DNA of 31,211 bases from Planctomycetes bacterium RBG_16_43_13 (GTDB taxonomy: Bacteria; Planctomycetota; MHYJ01). The notes under the pieces were generated by a model. It was not told the origin of the DNA and did no database searches. It was given only the letters and a program-made list of their open reading frames with translations. Position numbers and translations under genes: made by a program. The stretch lies in assembly GCA_001828445.1 (NCBI GenBank), contig MHYJ01000005.1, positions 241 through 31,451 on the forward strand, read 5' to 3'. Below, piece after piece: positions 8,738 through 17,593 of this stretch. The first letter of the stretch is position 1, and every line of letters starts with the position of its first letter.

Positions 8738-9458
8738 TGTTAAATTTTAGCCAGAATTCGACCTGTGGCACCTGCCACTCGTAATCAACGTCCAGCCCTC
8801 CCCATTGCTTAAGAGGGTAAATATTCTGCCCCATCCATTTCTGTGGCAGTATCCCCCGCTCTATATTTTCTATACATCTCGGCCTGACAATAGACGCCCC
8901 CATGTCAGCAAACCACACATCGCCCTGGGAGTCTCTGTCACAGGTCAACTTCTGTGACTCACTGAATAATTCAAAAGGAATAAACGAATGCAACAGTCCG
9001 TCATTACCAATCTTCCGTGCCCTCAGCGGGCTCCACATATTATATCGAGACACGGTAACAGCAGAATCATACCCACAGTTGTTTTTTAGAACCTCAATGC
9101 CCTTCGAAATCATTTTCGAGGTAATAGTTGCTGCATTACACATCAGTAAAACCACAATCTCTATTTCCCTGTCATTATTTTTCTGTTTCACATAATTATA
9201 TGCATGTTTATATACGTGTTCACCGAGGGCTTCATCAGTACATAACTCCGGGGGCCTCTGGATTATCTCAATCGCGTTAGCACAGGCCAGCTCCATCAGC
9301 TTTTCATCGTCGGTTGAAAGATATGTTTTGTCAATATCCGCACATTCTTTTGCTGCCTTCATAGGATAATATGCAAGCGGTTTCCCGAGAATGTTATACA
9401 GATTTTTACCAGGAAATCCCTTACTTCCCTTTCTTCCCATAATAATTGCCACTATCAT
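8718..9458 (-). CDS. Acylneuraminate-type cytidylyltransferase (NeuA/PseF-like)
   Basis: A 246-residue CMP-sugar-acid synthetase. The N-terminal CTP-binding loop GRKGSKGFPGKN (8-19) is the conserved NeuA/KdsB/PseF motif, though the usual IPAR start is replaced by IMGR. KPLAYYPMKAAK and YLSTDDEKL are further family signatures. The family activates a 2-keto-3-deoxy sugar acid (sialic, legionaminic, pseudaminic or Kdo) with CTP. Here the gene leads a compact set (SDR, 2-hydroxyacid dehydrogenase, epimerase, HAD phosphatase), while the NeuB-type synthase is 20 kb away beside a different, SpsF-type cytidylyltransferase. The substrate may therefore be a second, different acid. Confidence 0.85.
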   Translation of the reverse strand: MIVAIIMGRKGSKGFPGKNLYNILGKPLAYYPMKAAKECADIDKTYLSTDDEKLMELACANAIEIIQRPPELCTDEALGEHVYKHAYNYVKQKNNDREIEIVVLLMCNAATITSKMISKGIEVLKNNCGYDSAVTVSRYNMWSPLRARKIGNDGLLHSFIPFELFSESQKLTCDRDSQGDVWFADMGASIVRPRCIENIERGILPQKWMGQNIYPLKQWGGLDVDYEWQVPQVEFWLKFNNDESKD

Positions 9459-9462
9459 TGTT

Positions 9463-10449
9463 TTATCTCTTTTTACTGCGTAATTTTACAATTTCGCTGT
9501 CTCTTAAATAGCAGCCGTCACACGCCGGTATCTCATGTCCCAAACCTCTTTTATGGAAATCCCTTATCCTGTTTAACTTTTCTGAATTCCACACCTCTTT
9601 AATAGTCATATCATTTATATTGCCACATGCAATTAAACCCTCATCATCATGATTACATGGTAAAATTGTTCCATCCCACCATACAGCCATCCTCTGCCAT
9701 ATTTGAGGGCATGCCCAGGGATATCGAACCCCCTTTTTCTTCACTTCCATTTCTTTATAATCAAGATATGCTACCTCGTCAACATATTTTATCCAAAACT
9801 TTTTATACTCTTCAAAACTGTTCTCCATCTCAGGAAGCATGACTGTCTGGATTCTTATTCTTGGATGGGTCACGCCGATCTTTTTTTTCATAGCTTGCAT
9901 CTTATTAATATTTGCAATGACTTTATCAAATTTTGCGCCAACCCGGTATTTTTCATAGACCTCTTTTGTATAACCTTCAAAAGAAATAGACATCCTGTCA
10001 AGTCCAGCATCTAACAACTTCTTGGACATGTCCTCAGTAAGAAGCATAGCATTCGTGTTGAAATAGACATCTATCAATCCTTTCTTTTTGGCATATAATA
10101 CAAAATCCGAAATCTTTGGGTGCAGTAGTGGTTCCCCTCTGATATTAAACTTGACCCCGTAGAGATTATTGTCAGCGCTCTCATCAATTATTTTTTTTAA
10201 GACCTCAAATGACATGAAACCTTTTTTTATTAATTTGCCCCTGAACGTAGTGGCGCAAAAAGGACACCTTAAATTACAAGCGCTTGTCACCTCGATGTCT
10301 ACAAACAGGGGGTAATAGCCTACATGAAATTTTTCAGGCCATTCTTCCCAGCATCGCCTGTATTCCTGAACCCTTTTATCGCGAAAATCAAACGGCGTTT
10401 TCCCTGCGAGCCGGTGAAAGTTTTCATTTGCCTTTATCCTCGTTTTCAT
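9463..10449 (-). CDS. Radical SAM protein with SPASM-type C-terminus (first copy)
   Basis: A 328-residue radical S-adenosylmethionine protein. The 4Fe-4S site is CNLRCPFC with Cys58, Cys62 and Cys65 (CxxxCxxC). NIRGEPLLHP is the GGEP-like SAM-binding strand. The C-terminal CPQIWQRMAV, GTILPCNHDD, CGNINDMTIKEVWNS and CDGCY segments form a SPASM-like domain that would bind auxiliary clusters. SPASM proteins mature peptides or modify small molecules. No small precursor peptide was found next to it, so a sugar or lipid-linked substrate is more likely (inference). It sits between a methyltransferase and the NeuA-like gene, 4 bp from the latter. Confidence 0.87.
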   Translation of the reverse strand: MKTRIKANENFHRLAGKTPFDFRDKRVQEYRRCWEEWPEKFHVGYYPLFVDIEVTSACNLRCPFCATTFRGKLIKKGFMSFEVLKKIIDESADNNLYGVKFNIRGEPLLHPKISDFVLYAKKKGLIDVYFNTNAMLLTEDMSKKLLDAGLDRMSISFEGYTKEVYEKYRVGAKFDKVIANINKMQAMKKKIGVTHPRIRIQTVMLPEMENSFEEYKKFWIKYVDEVAYLDYKEMEVKKKGVRYPWACPQIWQRMAVWWDGTILPCNHDDEGLIACGNINDMTIKEVWNSEKLNRIRDFHKRGLGHEIPACDGCYLRDSEIVKLRSKKR

Positions 10450-10490
10450 CCTGAACGCCTCAAAAAAAATTTCAACTTATTCACGACACT

Positions 10491-11342
10491 CTACTGTAAC
10501 ACAAACCGGTTTTTATGAAACATATCCTTTGTCAAGGCAGCAAACCAGAAACCTTCAAAACTGATCTTTCTCCAGGCACGCTGCATTATAATCTTCAGAA
10601 GGCCGCTGTCAGGAAACTGCCTCAGCCTCCACTCGCTCTCTACCCGCCAGCCTGTGTGCAGAAAAATCTTTCTCCAATCTTCGGGCGCCAATTCAAAAAT
10701 ATGGGTATTCTCTATTGTCGGAATTATGTTTTTATCCCATGTCTTATCCAGATACCTGAGGCTTATCCTGCTATGGCGTATAAGAGGAACCGAGATAATC
10801 AATCTGTGTTTTACCGTTTCATGGATATTTTCCAGAAAACCAATGGGATTTGTCAGATGTTCTAATGTCTCAAACAGTGAAACTATATCATATCTCGTCC
10901 CGGCCTTCTGTACTTCCATAGCATCCAGGCACTCCGCCTTTAGTCCCTTTCTTCTAATCTTTTCAACAGCCTTTAATTGAAGGTTAATACCCAGCGTATC
11001 AATAGAAAAATGGGGGAGCGCCTCATTCAGCAGTAACCTCGTGGAGCCGTCAGAATCGCCGATATCAAGAAATGTGCAATTTTTCTCTCCGCCAAATAGC
11101 TCCTCGATAACCTTGGCAGCAAAATAAACTTCCCCGCAAATCAATAATCTTATCCTTAATCTTACCTCGTCGTTGAATACCGGCACGATAAAATGCTCAT
11201 CCAATACTGAATCCGGAATAATTTTCAGGGATAGATTCCATATCTCTAAAAATTTCTTATCCTCGCCTTTAGCATCGAGAATTGCTTTTTTAGAAAGATA
11301 ATGGAATACATTACGTGCTAATGATTTAATATTAAGCTGCAT
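10491..11342 (-). CDS. SAM-dependent methyltransferase (class I)
   Basis: A 283-residue protein with a class I methyltransferase core. Motif I is FLDIGDSDGS (91-100), an unusual version in which the normal GxGxG loop is GDSDG. The acidic and post-I region DIVSLFETLEHL (about 152-163) resembles Methyltransf_11/23 enzymes, followed by RLIISVPLIRHS. Family members in glycan loci methylate sugars or terminal residues. It is 19 bp downstream of the flippase gene and 41 bp upstream of the radical SAM gene. The altered glycine loop still fits SAM binding, but activity is not certain. Confidence 0.78.
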   Translation of the reverse strand: MQLNIKSLARNVFHYLSKKAILDAKGEDKKFLEIWNLSLKIIPDSVLDEHFIVPVFNDEVRLRIRLLICGEVYFAAKVIEELFGGEKNCTFLDIGDSDGSTRLLLNEALPHFSIDTLGINLQLKAVEKIRRKGLKAECLDAMEVQKAGTRYDIVSLFETLEHLTNPIGFLENIHETVKHRLIISVPLIRHSRISLRYLDKTWDKNIIPTIENTHIFELAPEDWRKIFLHTGWRVESEWRLRQFPDSGLLKIIMQRAWRKISFEGFWFAALTKDMFHKNRFVLQ

Positions 11343-11361
11343 TAGCCTTATCTAAAAGCAT

Positions 11362-12831
11362 TCACGCCGCAGCCTCTTTGGATTTAGGCCTAATAATTAT
11401 ATTCTTTACCATCATAAAGTTATCCATTGTAATGACATTTATTCTGACGCCTATGTATGCAAACAAAATGATTGAGACCAACTTCAGAAATATGCGTACA
11501 TAATAATCAGCATCCATATACCGTAATAAAACCACCATTACAGCAGAAATAAAAAACGAAATGAAGATGGCATAAATCTTTTTGTACTCATATTTGATTC
11601 TATAGTAATGCTGTGAAACAATAAAGCCTATCGAACCTGCGATTAAACCGGCCAAGAGTGTCGCCCAGGCAGCCCCGACAGCGCCCCATTTCATTGTAAA
11701 AGGTATAATCAGCCCGACATTTACTGCAATAGTACTAAATGTAAGAAGCGATGTTATGTGCGTCTTCTTTGCGAAAAGAAGCTGGGGCTGTTTGCCGAAA
11801 AACATGGAGCCGTAAAACATCGAAAGAATTATCACAATATCAATAGCGCCGTGATAGGATTTTGGCGTTAAAATGCTGATGATTTCTTCTGAAAAAAGTG
11901 CAATTATTAATGCAGCAGAAACAGATATGTAGGCAAAGGGCGTTAGATACTTCCCCACGGATTCCCTGCCTTTTTCGCCTTCATCAAACATCCTCTTATA
12001 AACCTGCGGGGCATATACATTCTGAATTGCCGTCATAAAGCTGAAAACAGCATATGAAACCCTCTGTCCAATACTGTATATGCCAACCCCGCTGATACTG
12101 GCCAGAAGTCCAATCATGTACTTATCAAATTGGGTGCTGATTACACCGAAAAAAACCCTGGACGTAAAGGGATAGCTCAGTTTAAGGGACTCCTTCAGAA
12201 TACGCCAATTAAATGAAAATGGAAGAAATTTTAAAAATTTTATTACCAAAACAGAAAATACGATCAAGCCTGCCGACAGCTGACCCCATACAATACCAAT
12301 AACGCCGGTACGCAAAAAAATCACCATAAAAACAGAAAATAAAACAGCCAGAACACTTTCATAAATTGTATATTTCGTGAAATCTTTGGCATTTTCAGTA
12401 TTTTTGAAGTACGTTAAAAAAAAAGTCTTGAGGCTCAAAAATCCGGTAGAACAAAATGTCCAAAACAATAAAGCCGCGTGACCCGACGAACCGATAATAA
12501 TACTTGAAAACGGGCTTTTAAAGATATAAGTCAATAAAACAAAAACTGAAAATACAGTAATTACGAAAACCAGTGTTGAATATAACAGGTCTGCTGACTT
12601 TTCCGGGTCTCTGTACTGAAAAAAATTCCGCTCATAAACAACTGTCAACCCGAAATTCGCCAGACCGCTCGCAAATATAGCGTAAATCTGCGCTAGCGCA
12701 AGAGCGCCGAAGTCCTCCTTGGTCAAAACCCTTGTAAATACGGTGAGGGCAACGATTGGCAGAAAACCACTGACAATCAAAGGTATAAGATAAATAAAAC
12801 TGTTTTTAATCTGCCGTTCCTTGTCTGTCAT
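11362..12831 (-). CDS. wzx: Lipid-linked oligosaccharide flippase (Wzx-type, MOP superfamily)
   Basis: A 489-residue polytopic inner-membrane protein whose hydrophobicity suggests roughly 12-14 transmembrane helices. The N-terminus has the RVLTKEDFGALALAQ segment typical of polysaccharide-biosynthesis (MATE-like) flippases, and FDKYMIGLLASISGVGIYSI near the middle is another family signature. It would move undecaprenyl-linked repeat units across the membrane. Its start codon overlaps the stop of the PFTS-motif gene by one base (TGATG). No O-antigen polymerase (Wzy) was recognised in this window, so polymerisation, if any, must be encoded elsewhere. Confidence 0.9.
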   Translation of the reverse strand: MTDKERQIKNSFIYLIPLIVSGFLPIVALTVFTRVLTKEDFGALALAQIYAIFASGLANFGLTVVYERNFFQYRDPEKSADLLYSTLVFVITVFSVFVLLTYIFKSPFSSIIIGSSGHAALLFWTFCSTGFLSLKTFFLTYFKNTENAKDFTKYTIYESVLAVLFSVFMVIFLRTGVIGIVWGQLSAGLIVFSVLVIKFLKFLPFSFNWRILKESLKLSYPFTSRVFFGVISTQFDKYMIGLLASISGVGIYSIGQRVSYAVFSFMTAIQNVYAPQVYKRMFDEGEKGRESVGKYLTPFAYISVSAALIIALFSEEIISILTPKSYHGAIDIVIILSMFYGSMFFGKQPQLLFAKKTHITSLLTFSTIAVNVGLIIPFTMKWGAVGAAWATLLAGLIAGSIGFIVSQHYYRIKYEYKKIYAIFISFFISAVMVVLLRYMDADYYVRIFLKLVSIILFAYIGVRINVITMDNFMMVKNIIIRPKSKEAAA

Positions 12832-14831
12832 CAGCTGGATACTAAAAGTTCTCTGAACCTATCAATAGCCTTACCGTCCCTGAATGGATCCATCAACGGC
12901 GAACCGGTTTGTACGGGATTTTTGTACGTCTCTGTTCCCATACGTCTGATTTCCAGAACCTTTAATTTAAGCTCCTCATAACTGTGCGTAGTTATACCTC
13001 CGACTTCTGCATAGGGTGTATTTCGGTAATAACCCATGGGGTCATGCCAGATAGCCGCCTTATTTATACTCAGTGCTTCAAAGGTTGTAGATGTAAACGG
13101 AAAAGAGATAATCATATCGGAAATAGCAATTAATTCAGACGCATCCTCCCTGTCAGAACATATGGTTATATGGGGATGTGAATCCATCCTTCTATATATA
13201 TCTAATAGACGCGGTCCAAGCACGGGGTCAAGAGTTTTATGGACGCCTCTTTGTTTTTTTTCTTTTAAGAATATATGCACATCCGGATAGTCATCAGCCA
13301 ACCGAAGAATATGCTTTGCAAATGCCACTCCCTCGGCATAAGAAGTCATCCCGTTCCTTGAATAAGTAGAATCAAAAACTGCTAATAAAAACCCTGCATG
13401 TGCATCCCTTCCACTGCCTGTTTTCTTCTTTTCTACACCTCGCCTTTCCTTTATGTGCCCGCTCCAGAAACATCCTGCTATGTGAGTGTTTTTTAAGCGC
13501 CCTGGATGTTCCTTAAAATACCTCGCCAAAAACTCATCCCAGGTCACAAAATGGTCATAATTAAGGTAAGTCCAGAAGGGATGGCGCATACCGTTTTTAT
13601 TATCTTCTGTTTTCCAGTGGCAGCCGTGATTCATAGAGTCGGTGAAATACCATGTCTGAACGCCCGCTTGGCTCAATGCTATATTACGGCCGATATAACT
13701 AATCCCAAAATCGCAATGGGTAATAAAATGCCGGAGTTTGATATCTTTCAACACATGCAACCATCTGAAATAATTAAAAAAGGCATTACAAGCTGTATTT
13801 ATTTCTTCGCTTTTGAGGAAAAAGTTCTTTCTTAAGGCGAATCTTAAAAGTCTTTTCCATTCAGTAAAATTAGAAAAACAACGCCCAATTTTTGGTGGGT
13901 AATACACCGAACCCGACAAACTTTTTAATTGTTTTTTTTGCTTACCGGTCAAATTAATCAGAGGAAAATAAACAACCTCCTCAGAACGAATTTTATTATT
14001 GTCAATTATAAAATCAGGACCACGCTGGTTATTGGCAAGCTGGCGCAACGGTGATATAATTGTTATGCCATAAGAATAAATCTTTTTATTTTTTTTTTGG
14101 AAAGATTGAAAACTGCCAAAAAGACCGCTGGCTAAAGTCTGAGCAGAAAGACTGGCAATGGCAATTATGTATTCTTTCAGATTCTCATAAAAAGAAGTAA
14201 CATATGTCCACTTCGGAAACTGAATGTCTGGATGTTCAAAAAAATCCTGGTTGCATCCTGAAAGTAAAGTTTTTAAATAAAGATAAGAGCGCACATTTGT
14301 GTCTGGATAAACGCGAATTAAACCCGGACTAAACAGCTTTTCTATTCGGTGTAATAAGATATTTACTGAATAAAACTCCGCTAACCTATTGCACAAATCT
14401 TTTTTAAAGATATCTTCAGCAATAGAAGATTTCAGAGTCCGGGAGACATATTCAAAAAGTTCTTCATACTCTTTTCTATATTCCTTAAAACCCGGTTCAA
14501 TAACCTCAACAGCTTTGTCAGCTGACATCTGATATATTTCTTTTGCATTAATCTCGTCAGCTTTCAGAATAGAAATTTTCCTTTCCTGCACTAGTTCTTC
14601 TATATAAGATGATAAGTGCGGCGGATAAAACCTTATTCTTTTTTTATGGTGATAAGCACCAAAAGGTTCAATGATGTAAACAGAAATATTCTTTTTGATA
14701 TATCTATTGATAAATATATAATCACTGATAGTCGGACATTCATATATGATGATTGTTTTATTTTTTATATTCACCTTAAAATTTCTCCCGTAACAATTAC
14801 GATATATACTCTGATAAAAAAATATTTCCAT
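12831..14831 (-). CDS. Polysaccharide biosynthesis PFTS-motif protein (GT-B-like)
   Basis: A 666-residue protein that appears to belong to the large surface-polysaccharide proteins named for a PFTS motif: ISFPFTSTTFEALS is present about 85 residues from the C-terminus. This is the position of the nucleotide-sugar-binding loop in GT-B capsule transferases. DMIISFPFTS, preceded by ITICSDREDASELIAISD, follows that architecture. The frame can extend to TTG 14846, but ATG 14831 (MEIFFYQSIY) is a better start. Neither start has a clear Shine-Dalgarno sequence. The 174 bp upstream are AT-rich and mark the largest intact gap in this half of the locus. Family assignment rests on the motif; donor and acceptor are unknown. 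Confidence 0.75.
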   Translation of the reverse strand: MEIFFYQSIYRNCYGRNFKVNIKNKTIIIYECPTISDYIFINRYIKKNISVYIIEPFGAYHHKKRIRFYPPHLSSYIEELVQERKISILKADEINAKEIYQMSADKAVEVIEPGFKEYRKEYEELFEYVSRTLKSSIAEDIFKKDLCNRLAEFYSVNILLHRIEKLFSPGLIRVYPDTNVRSYLYLKTLLSGCNQDFFEHPDIQFPKWTYVTSFYENLKEYIIAIASLSAQTLASGLFGSFQSFQKKNKKIYSYGITIISPLRQLANNQRGPDFIIDNNKIRSEEVVYFPLINLTGKQKKQLKSLSGSVYYPPKIGRCFSNFTEWKRLLRFALRKNFFLKSEEINTACNAFFNYFRWLHVLKDIKLRHFITHCDFGISYIGRNIALSQAGVQTWYFTDSMNHGCHWKTEDNKNGMRHPFWTYLNYDHFVTWDEFLARYFKEHPGRLKNTHIAGCFWSGHIKERRGVEKKKTGSGRDAHAGFLLAVFDSTYSRNGMTSYAEGVAFAKHILRLADDYPDVHIFLKEKKQRGVHKTLDPVLGPRLLDIYRRMDSHPHITICSDREDASELIAISDMIISFPFTSTTFEALSINKAAIWHDPMGYYRNTPYAEVGGITTHSYEELKLKVLEIRRMGTETYKNPVQTGSPLMDPFRDGKAIDRFRELLVSS

Positions 14832-15005
14832 GTGACTTAACAACAAGTCCCATGGTTTCCGTCATGACCCTTACTGTAGGATTTCTAAGTACTTTGGCGT
14901 GTATTTTAATTGACCACAAAGAAATTACGTTCTAAATATAACAACATAAATGATACATTTTTATATTTTAGTAGTCTTATTTTTAATAGCCGTCAGACAA
15001 AAACT

Positions 15006-15638
15006 TCACTCATCATAATTTAATTGCATTAACTTGGGCCTTTTAGGTGATTTAAACCAGTCTACTTGAAGAATTTCAAGAATAATCGAATCTTCATATT
15101 TACCTTTAATAAAGGAATGTTCTTTAAATCGACCCGATTCTTTGTATCCTAATAATTTAGTGAGCATCAAACCGTTTTGATTACTTTCTGCCCCTGTTGC
15201 ATATATTTTATGTAAATTTAATCTCGAAAAACCAATCTCAGTAATCATAGCTATAGACTCTAATGCATAAAGACCATTTTGAAATTTTTTATCACCAATA
15301 ACACATGATTCTTCCGCATGTCTATTAATATAATCTATAGAGCCGAGGCTACAAACGCCGATATGCTTATTTGTCTTAATATCAATAATTGCCAGAGTTA
15401 ATCTATCTTTAGTGGTTTTAACATATTGCAAATATTCTAATTGATTATCTATGGTATTAAACCATCTACGGGCGCCCATGTATTGTGTAACTTCAGGTGA
15501 ATTAAACCATAGATGCCACTCTCCTTTAGCATCTTCTTCTGTGAGATACCTAAAATAAACATGTTCTCCTCTTGCATAAGCAAATTCTGATGGATAAACA
15601 TATTTATTCACTTCATCTTTTATTTTATTGTCACTCAT
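15006..15638 (-). CDS. GNAT-family N-acyltransferase
   Basis: A 210-residue RimJ/RimL-like GNAT protein. VYFRYLTEEDAKGEWHLWFN is the usual first strand and helix, IGVCSLGSIDYINRHAE is the central beta region, and NQNGLMLTKLLGYKESGRFK is the acyl-CoA-binding/C-terminal signature. Its start overlaps the end of the acyl carrier protein gene by 8 nt and is preceded by GGAG. This coupling suggests the donor may be an acyl-ACP rather than acetyl-CoA and that the enzyme acylates an amino sugar; both points are inference. The gene is notably AT-rich (a 60-base sample from 15061 has 25% GC). Confidence 0.87.
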   Translation of the reverse strand: MSDNKIKDEVNKYVYPSEFAYARGEHVYFRYLTEEDAKGEWHLWFNSPEVTQYMGARRWFNTIDNQLEYLQYVKTTKDRLTLAIIDIKTNKHIGVCSLGSIDYINRHAEESCVIGDKKFQNGLYALESIAMITEIGFSRLNLHKIYATGAESNQNGLMLTKLLGYKESGRFKEHSFIKGKYEDSIILEILQVDWFKSPKRPKLMQLNYDE

Positions 15639-15867
15639 TACATGCTCCTTTCTCTTTTAATAAGTCATACACTGCTTTAAAAGACACAAATTTTTGTAGG
15701 TCTTCGAAATTGAGTTTAATGCCGAATTCATTTTCTACAGCAGTCACCATCATAACCATTGCTAAACTATCCCAGTGTTTTGTATTTTTAAATGAAGTAT
15801 TATCTGTTACTTCTTTTTCTGAAATTTTTAAAGCATCAGCAAAAATTTTAATTAATTTTTTTTTCAA
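15631..15867 (-). CDS. Acyl carrier protein
   Basis: A 78-residue acidic carrier protein. HWDSLAMVMM carries the phosphopantetheine-attachment serine at residue 34 in the DSL motif, and the pattern of four helices fits the ACP family. The start is TTG at 15867: an in-frame TAA lies just upstream and a full AAGGAGGA site is 3 nt before it, so no other start is possible. It is encoded between the acyl-AMP ligase (67 bp upstream) and the GNAT (8-nt overlap). It is therefore a dedicated carrier for an activated acyl group made in this locus, not the housekeeping AcpP (inference from context and divergence). Confidence 0.9.
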   Translation of the reverse strand: MKKKLIKIFADALKISEKEVTDNTSFKNTKHWDSLAMVMMVTAVENEFGIKLNFEDLQKFVSFKAVYDLLKEKGACNE

Positions 15868-15870
15868 GTA

Positions 15871-15878
15871 TCCTCCTT
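15871..15878 (-). promoter_or_regulatory. Strong ribosome-binding site fixing the TTG start of the ACP gene
   Basis: AAGGAGGA on the minus strand, 3 nt before the TTG at 15867 (4 nt from the GGAGG core). It is one of the clearest sites in the window and decides the non-ATG start. Confidence 0.75.
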
Positions 15879-15934
15879 ATTATTACACTATCTCGACATG
15901 AAATAAATTTAGTTTATTCTGCAATCCCGCAACA

Positions 15935-17563
15935 TTAATTGTGTATTTCACCCCTTCGCTCTCTCAAACCATTCTTCTGTGGTGCTATGGTTAGTTCTAA
16001 TTTCTGAGCAACAATCTCTTTGATTTTTCGTTTTAATATCTTACCAGTTGCACCTAAAGGAAATTCCTCGATTTGAAAAAATTGTCCAATATCACATGCA
16101 GTTCCTAATCTTTCACGGCTATATTCTTTTATTGACCCGATTACTTCATTAAAATTATTTCCTTCCTTAAGTTTAATAACAGCAACGATATCCTCACCTA
16201 AAATCTCATGAGGGATGCCTATTACCACCGCCTGTTCAATAGCAGGATGATTGTGCAATATATTTTCAATTGCCATAGGACTAATATTAATACCGCCCCT
16301 AATAATTAAATCTTTCTTACGACCTGTTATAGATAAGTCTCCTTTTACGGTAAGTATTCCTATATCACCTGTACCAAACCATTTGGTATTATCAATGGAA
16401 TCTGCGCCCCTATTTTCTGAATTATAATAACCTTGCATAAGGGAGAATGTTCTTACATAAATTTCACCTTCTTCTCCATAAGGTAACGCCTTAACTGAGT
16501 TATCGAAAATCGTAACCTGTACCCCGGGTAAAACTCTACCAACACAATCTTCCTGTCTTGACACTTTTGGTGAATTAGTTGAAATAAAAAGAGTTTCTGA
16601 TAATCCATAATTTTCATAAAGAATGACTCCATAACGTTTTTCAAAATCTTTTCTTAATTTAATAGGAAGAGGTGCTGTACCAACTAAGGCACATTTTACT
16701 TTTTCTCTACAGAATTTTTCTCCATTTTTACCTCTGTCTATTTTCAATAAAATAGAGATAATTGTGGGTACGAGCCATAAAGTGTTGACTCCATATGTAA
16801 TAGCAGGCTTCCAGAAATCAATAGCAGATTGTGCATTAAATGTTTTTGATAGAGCTACCGAAGCGCCTGCAACATATGGTAATAGAAGTAAATTATAATA
16901 CCCCCCTAAATAAGTCATAGATAAAATTCCATAGAATCTGTTAGTTGAATTAATATCCAGTTCTTTTACAAACAATTTTGCATTATCAATTAAACTGCCG
17001 ATTCTATGAACAACACCTTTTGGTTGAGCTGTAGTGCCGGACGTATAAATAATTGTAAGAATGTCGTCGGGTCTAACATATCTGAATGGCTGAAACATCT
17101 CATTAACTTTTTTTAAATTGCGTAAATTCCAAAAATCTATAGTCTTTTCTTCTGTTTGTTTTTTATCATTCTGCACCAATTGCAGAATCTTAGTGCCGTT
17201 ACTCTTTAAGGATTCAATTTGAATCTTTTCAATGGTATTTTCAGAAACGACTATAATAGATACGCCACTATGACGGATGAAAAAATTTATTTCTTCACGA
17301 CTGTATACAGGATTAATCGGAACAGTAGCTATTCCCGAATACAAACAACCGAAATAAAGTAACGCTGTATCTATAGAATTATCCAATAAAACTGCTATCC
17401 TGTCGCCCTTTTTCAGTCCTTTATTTAAAATGTCCTGTGCAATTGAACACGCATGTTCATGTAATTTACCAAAAGTTAAATATTCACCACTTTGGCAATC
17501 TATAAGAAATTCGCGATTTTTATTTTTTACAACGATATCGAGTAAATATTCAACTGCATTCAT
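15935..17563 (-). CDS. Acyl-CoA synthetase/acyl-AMP ligase (ANL superfamily)
   Basis: A 542-residue adenylate-forming enzyme. The P-loop YTSGTTAQPKG is at 173-183, ENYGLSE is the A5 motif, TGDIG the A7 motif, and GRKKDLIIRGGINISP the A8 hinge. GATGKILKRK has the A10 catalytic lysine near 508. It activates a carboxylic acid as acyl-AMP and would pass it to CoA or, given the adjacent gene, to the ACP phosphopantetheine. AGAGG precedes ATG 17563. Full length and intact motifs argue for activity. The acid cannot be deduced, but an unusual hydroxy- or amino-acid from the upstream aldolase/aminotransferase genes is an attractive candidate. Confidence 0.9.
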   Translation of the reverse strand: MNAVEYLLDIVVKNKNREFLIDCQSGEYLTFGKLHEHACSIAQDILNKGLKKGDRIAVLLDNSIDTALLYFGCLYSGIATVPINPVYSREEINFFIRHSGVSIIVVSENTIEKIQIESLKSNGTKILQLVQNDKKQTEEKTIDFWNLRNLKKVNEMFQPFRYVRPDDILTIIYTSGTTAQPKGVVHRIGSLIDNAKLFVKELDINSTNRFYGILSMTYLGGYYNLLLLPYVAGASVALSKTFNAQSAIDFWKPAITYGVNTLWLVPTIISILLKIDRGKNGEKFCREKVKCALVGTAPLPIKLRKDFEKRYGVILYENYGLSETLFISTNSPKVSRQEDCVGRVLPGVQVTIFDNSVKALPYGEEGEIYVRTFSLMQGYYNSENRGADSIDNTKWFGTGDIGILTVKGDLSITGRKKDLIIRGGINISPMAIENILHNHPAIEQAVVIGIPHEILGEDIVAVIKLKEGNNFNEVIGSIKEYSRERLGTACDIGQFFQIEEFPLGATGKILKRKIKEIVAQKLELTIAPQKNGLRERRGEIHN

Positions 17564-17593
17564 TATTTGCCTCTTTTTTAAAATTGTATTTGT

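Noticed and set aside
14832..15005. Promoter in the AT-rich gap upstream of the PFTS-motif gene
   Set aside because: Several TATAAT-like hexamers occur, but none has a matching -35 box at 16-18 nt, and AT-rich DNA gives such hexamers by chance.
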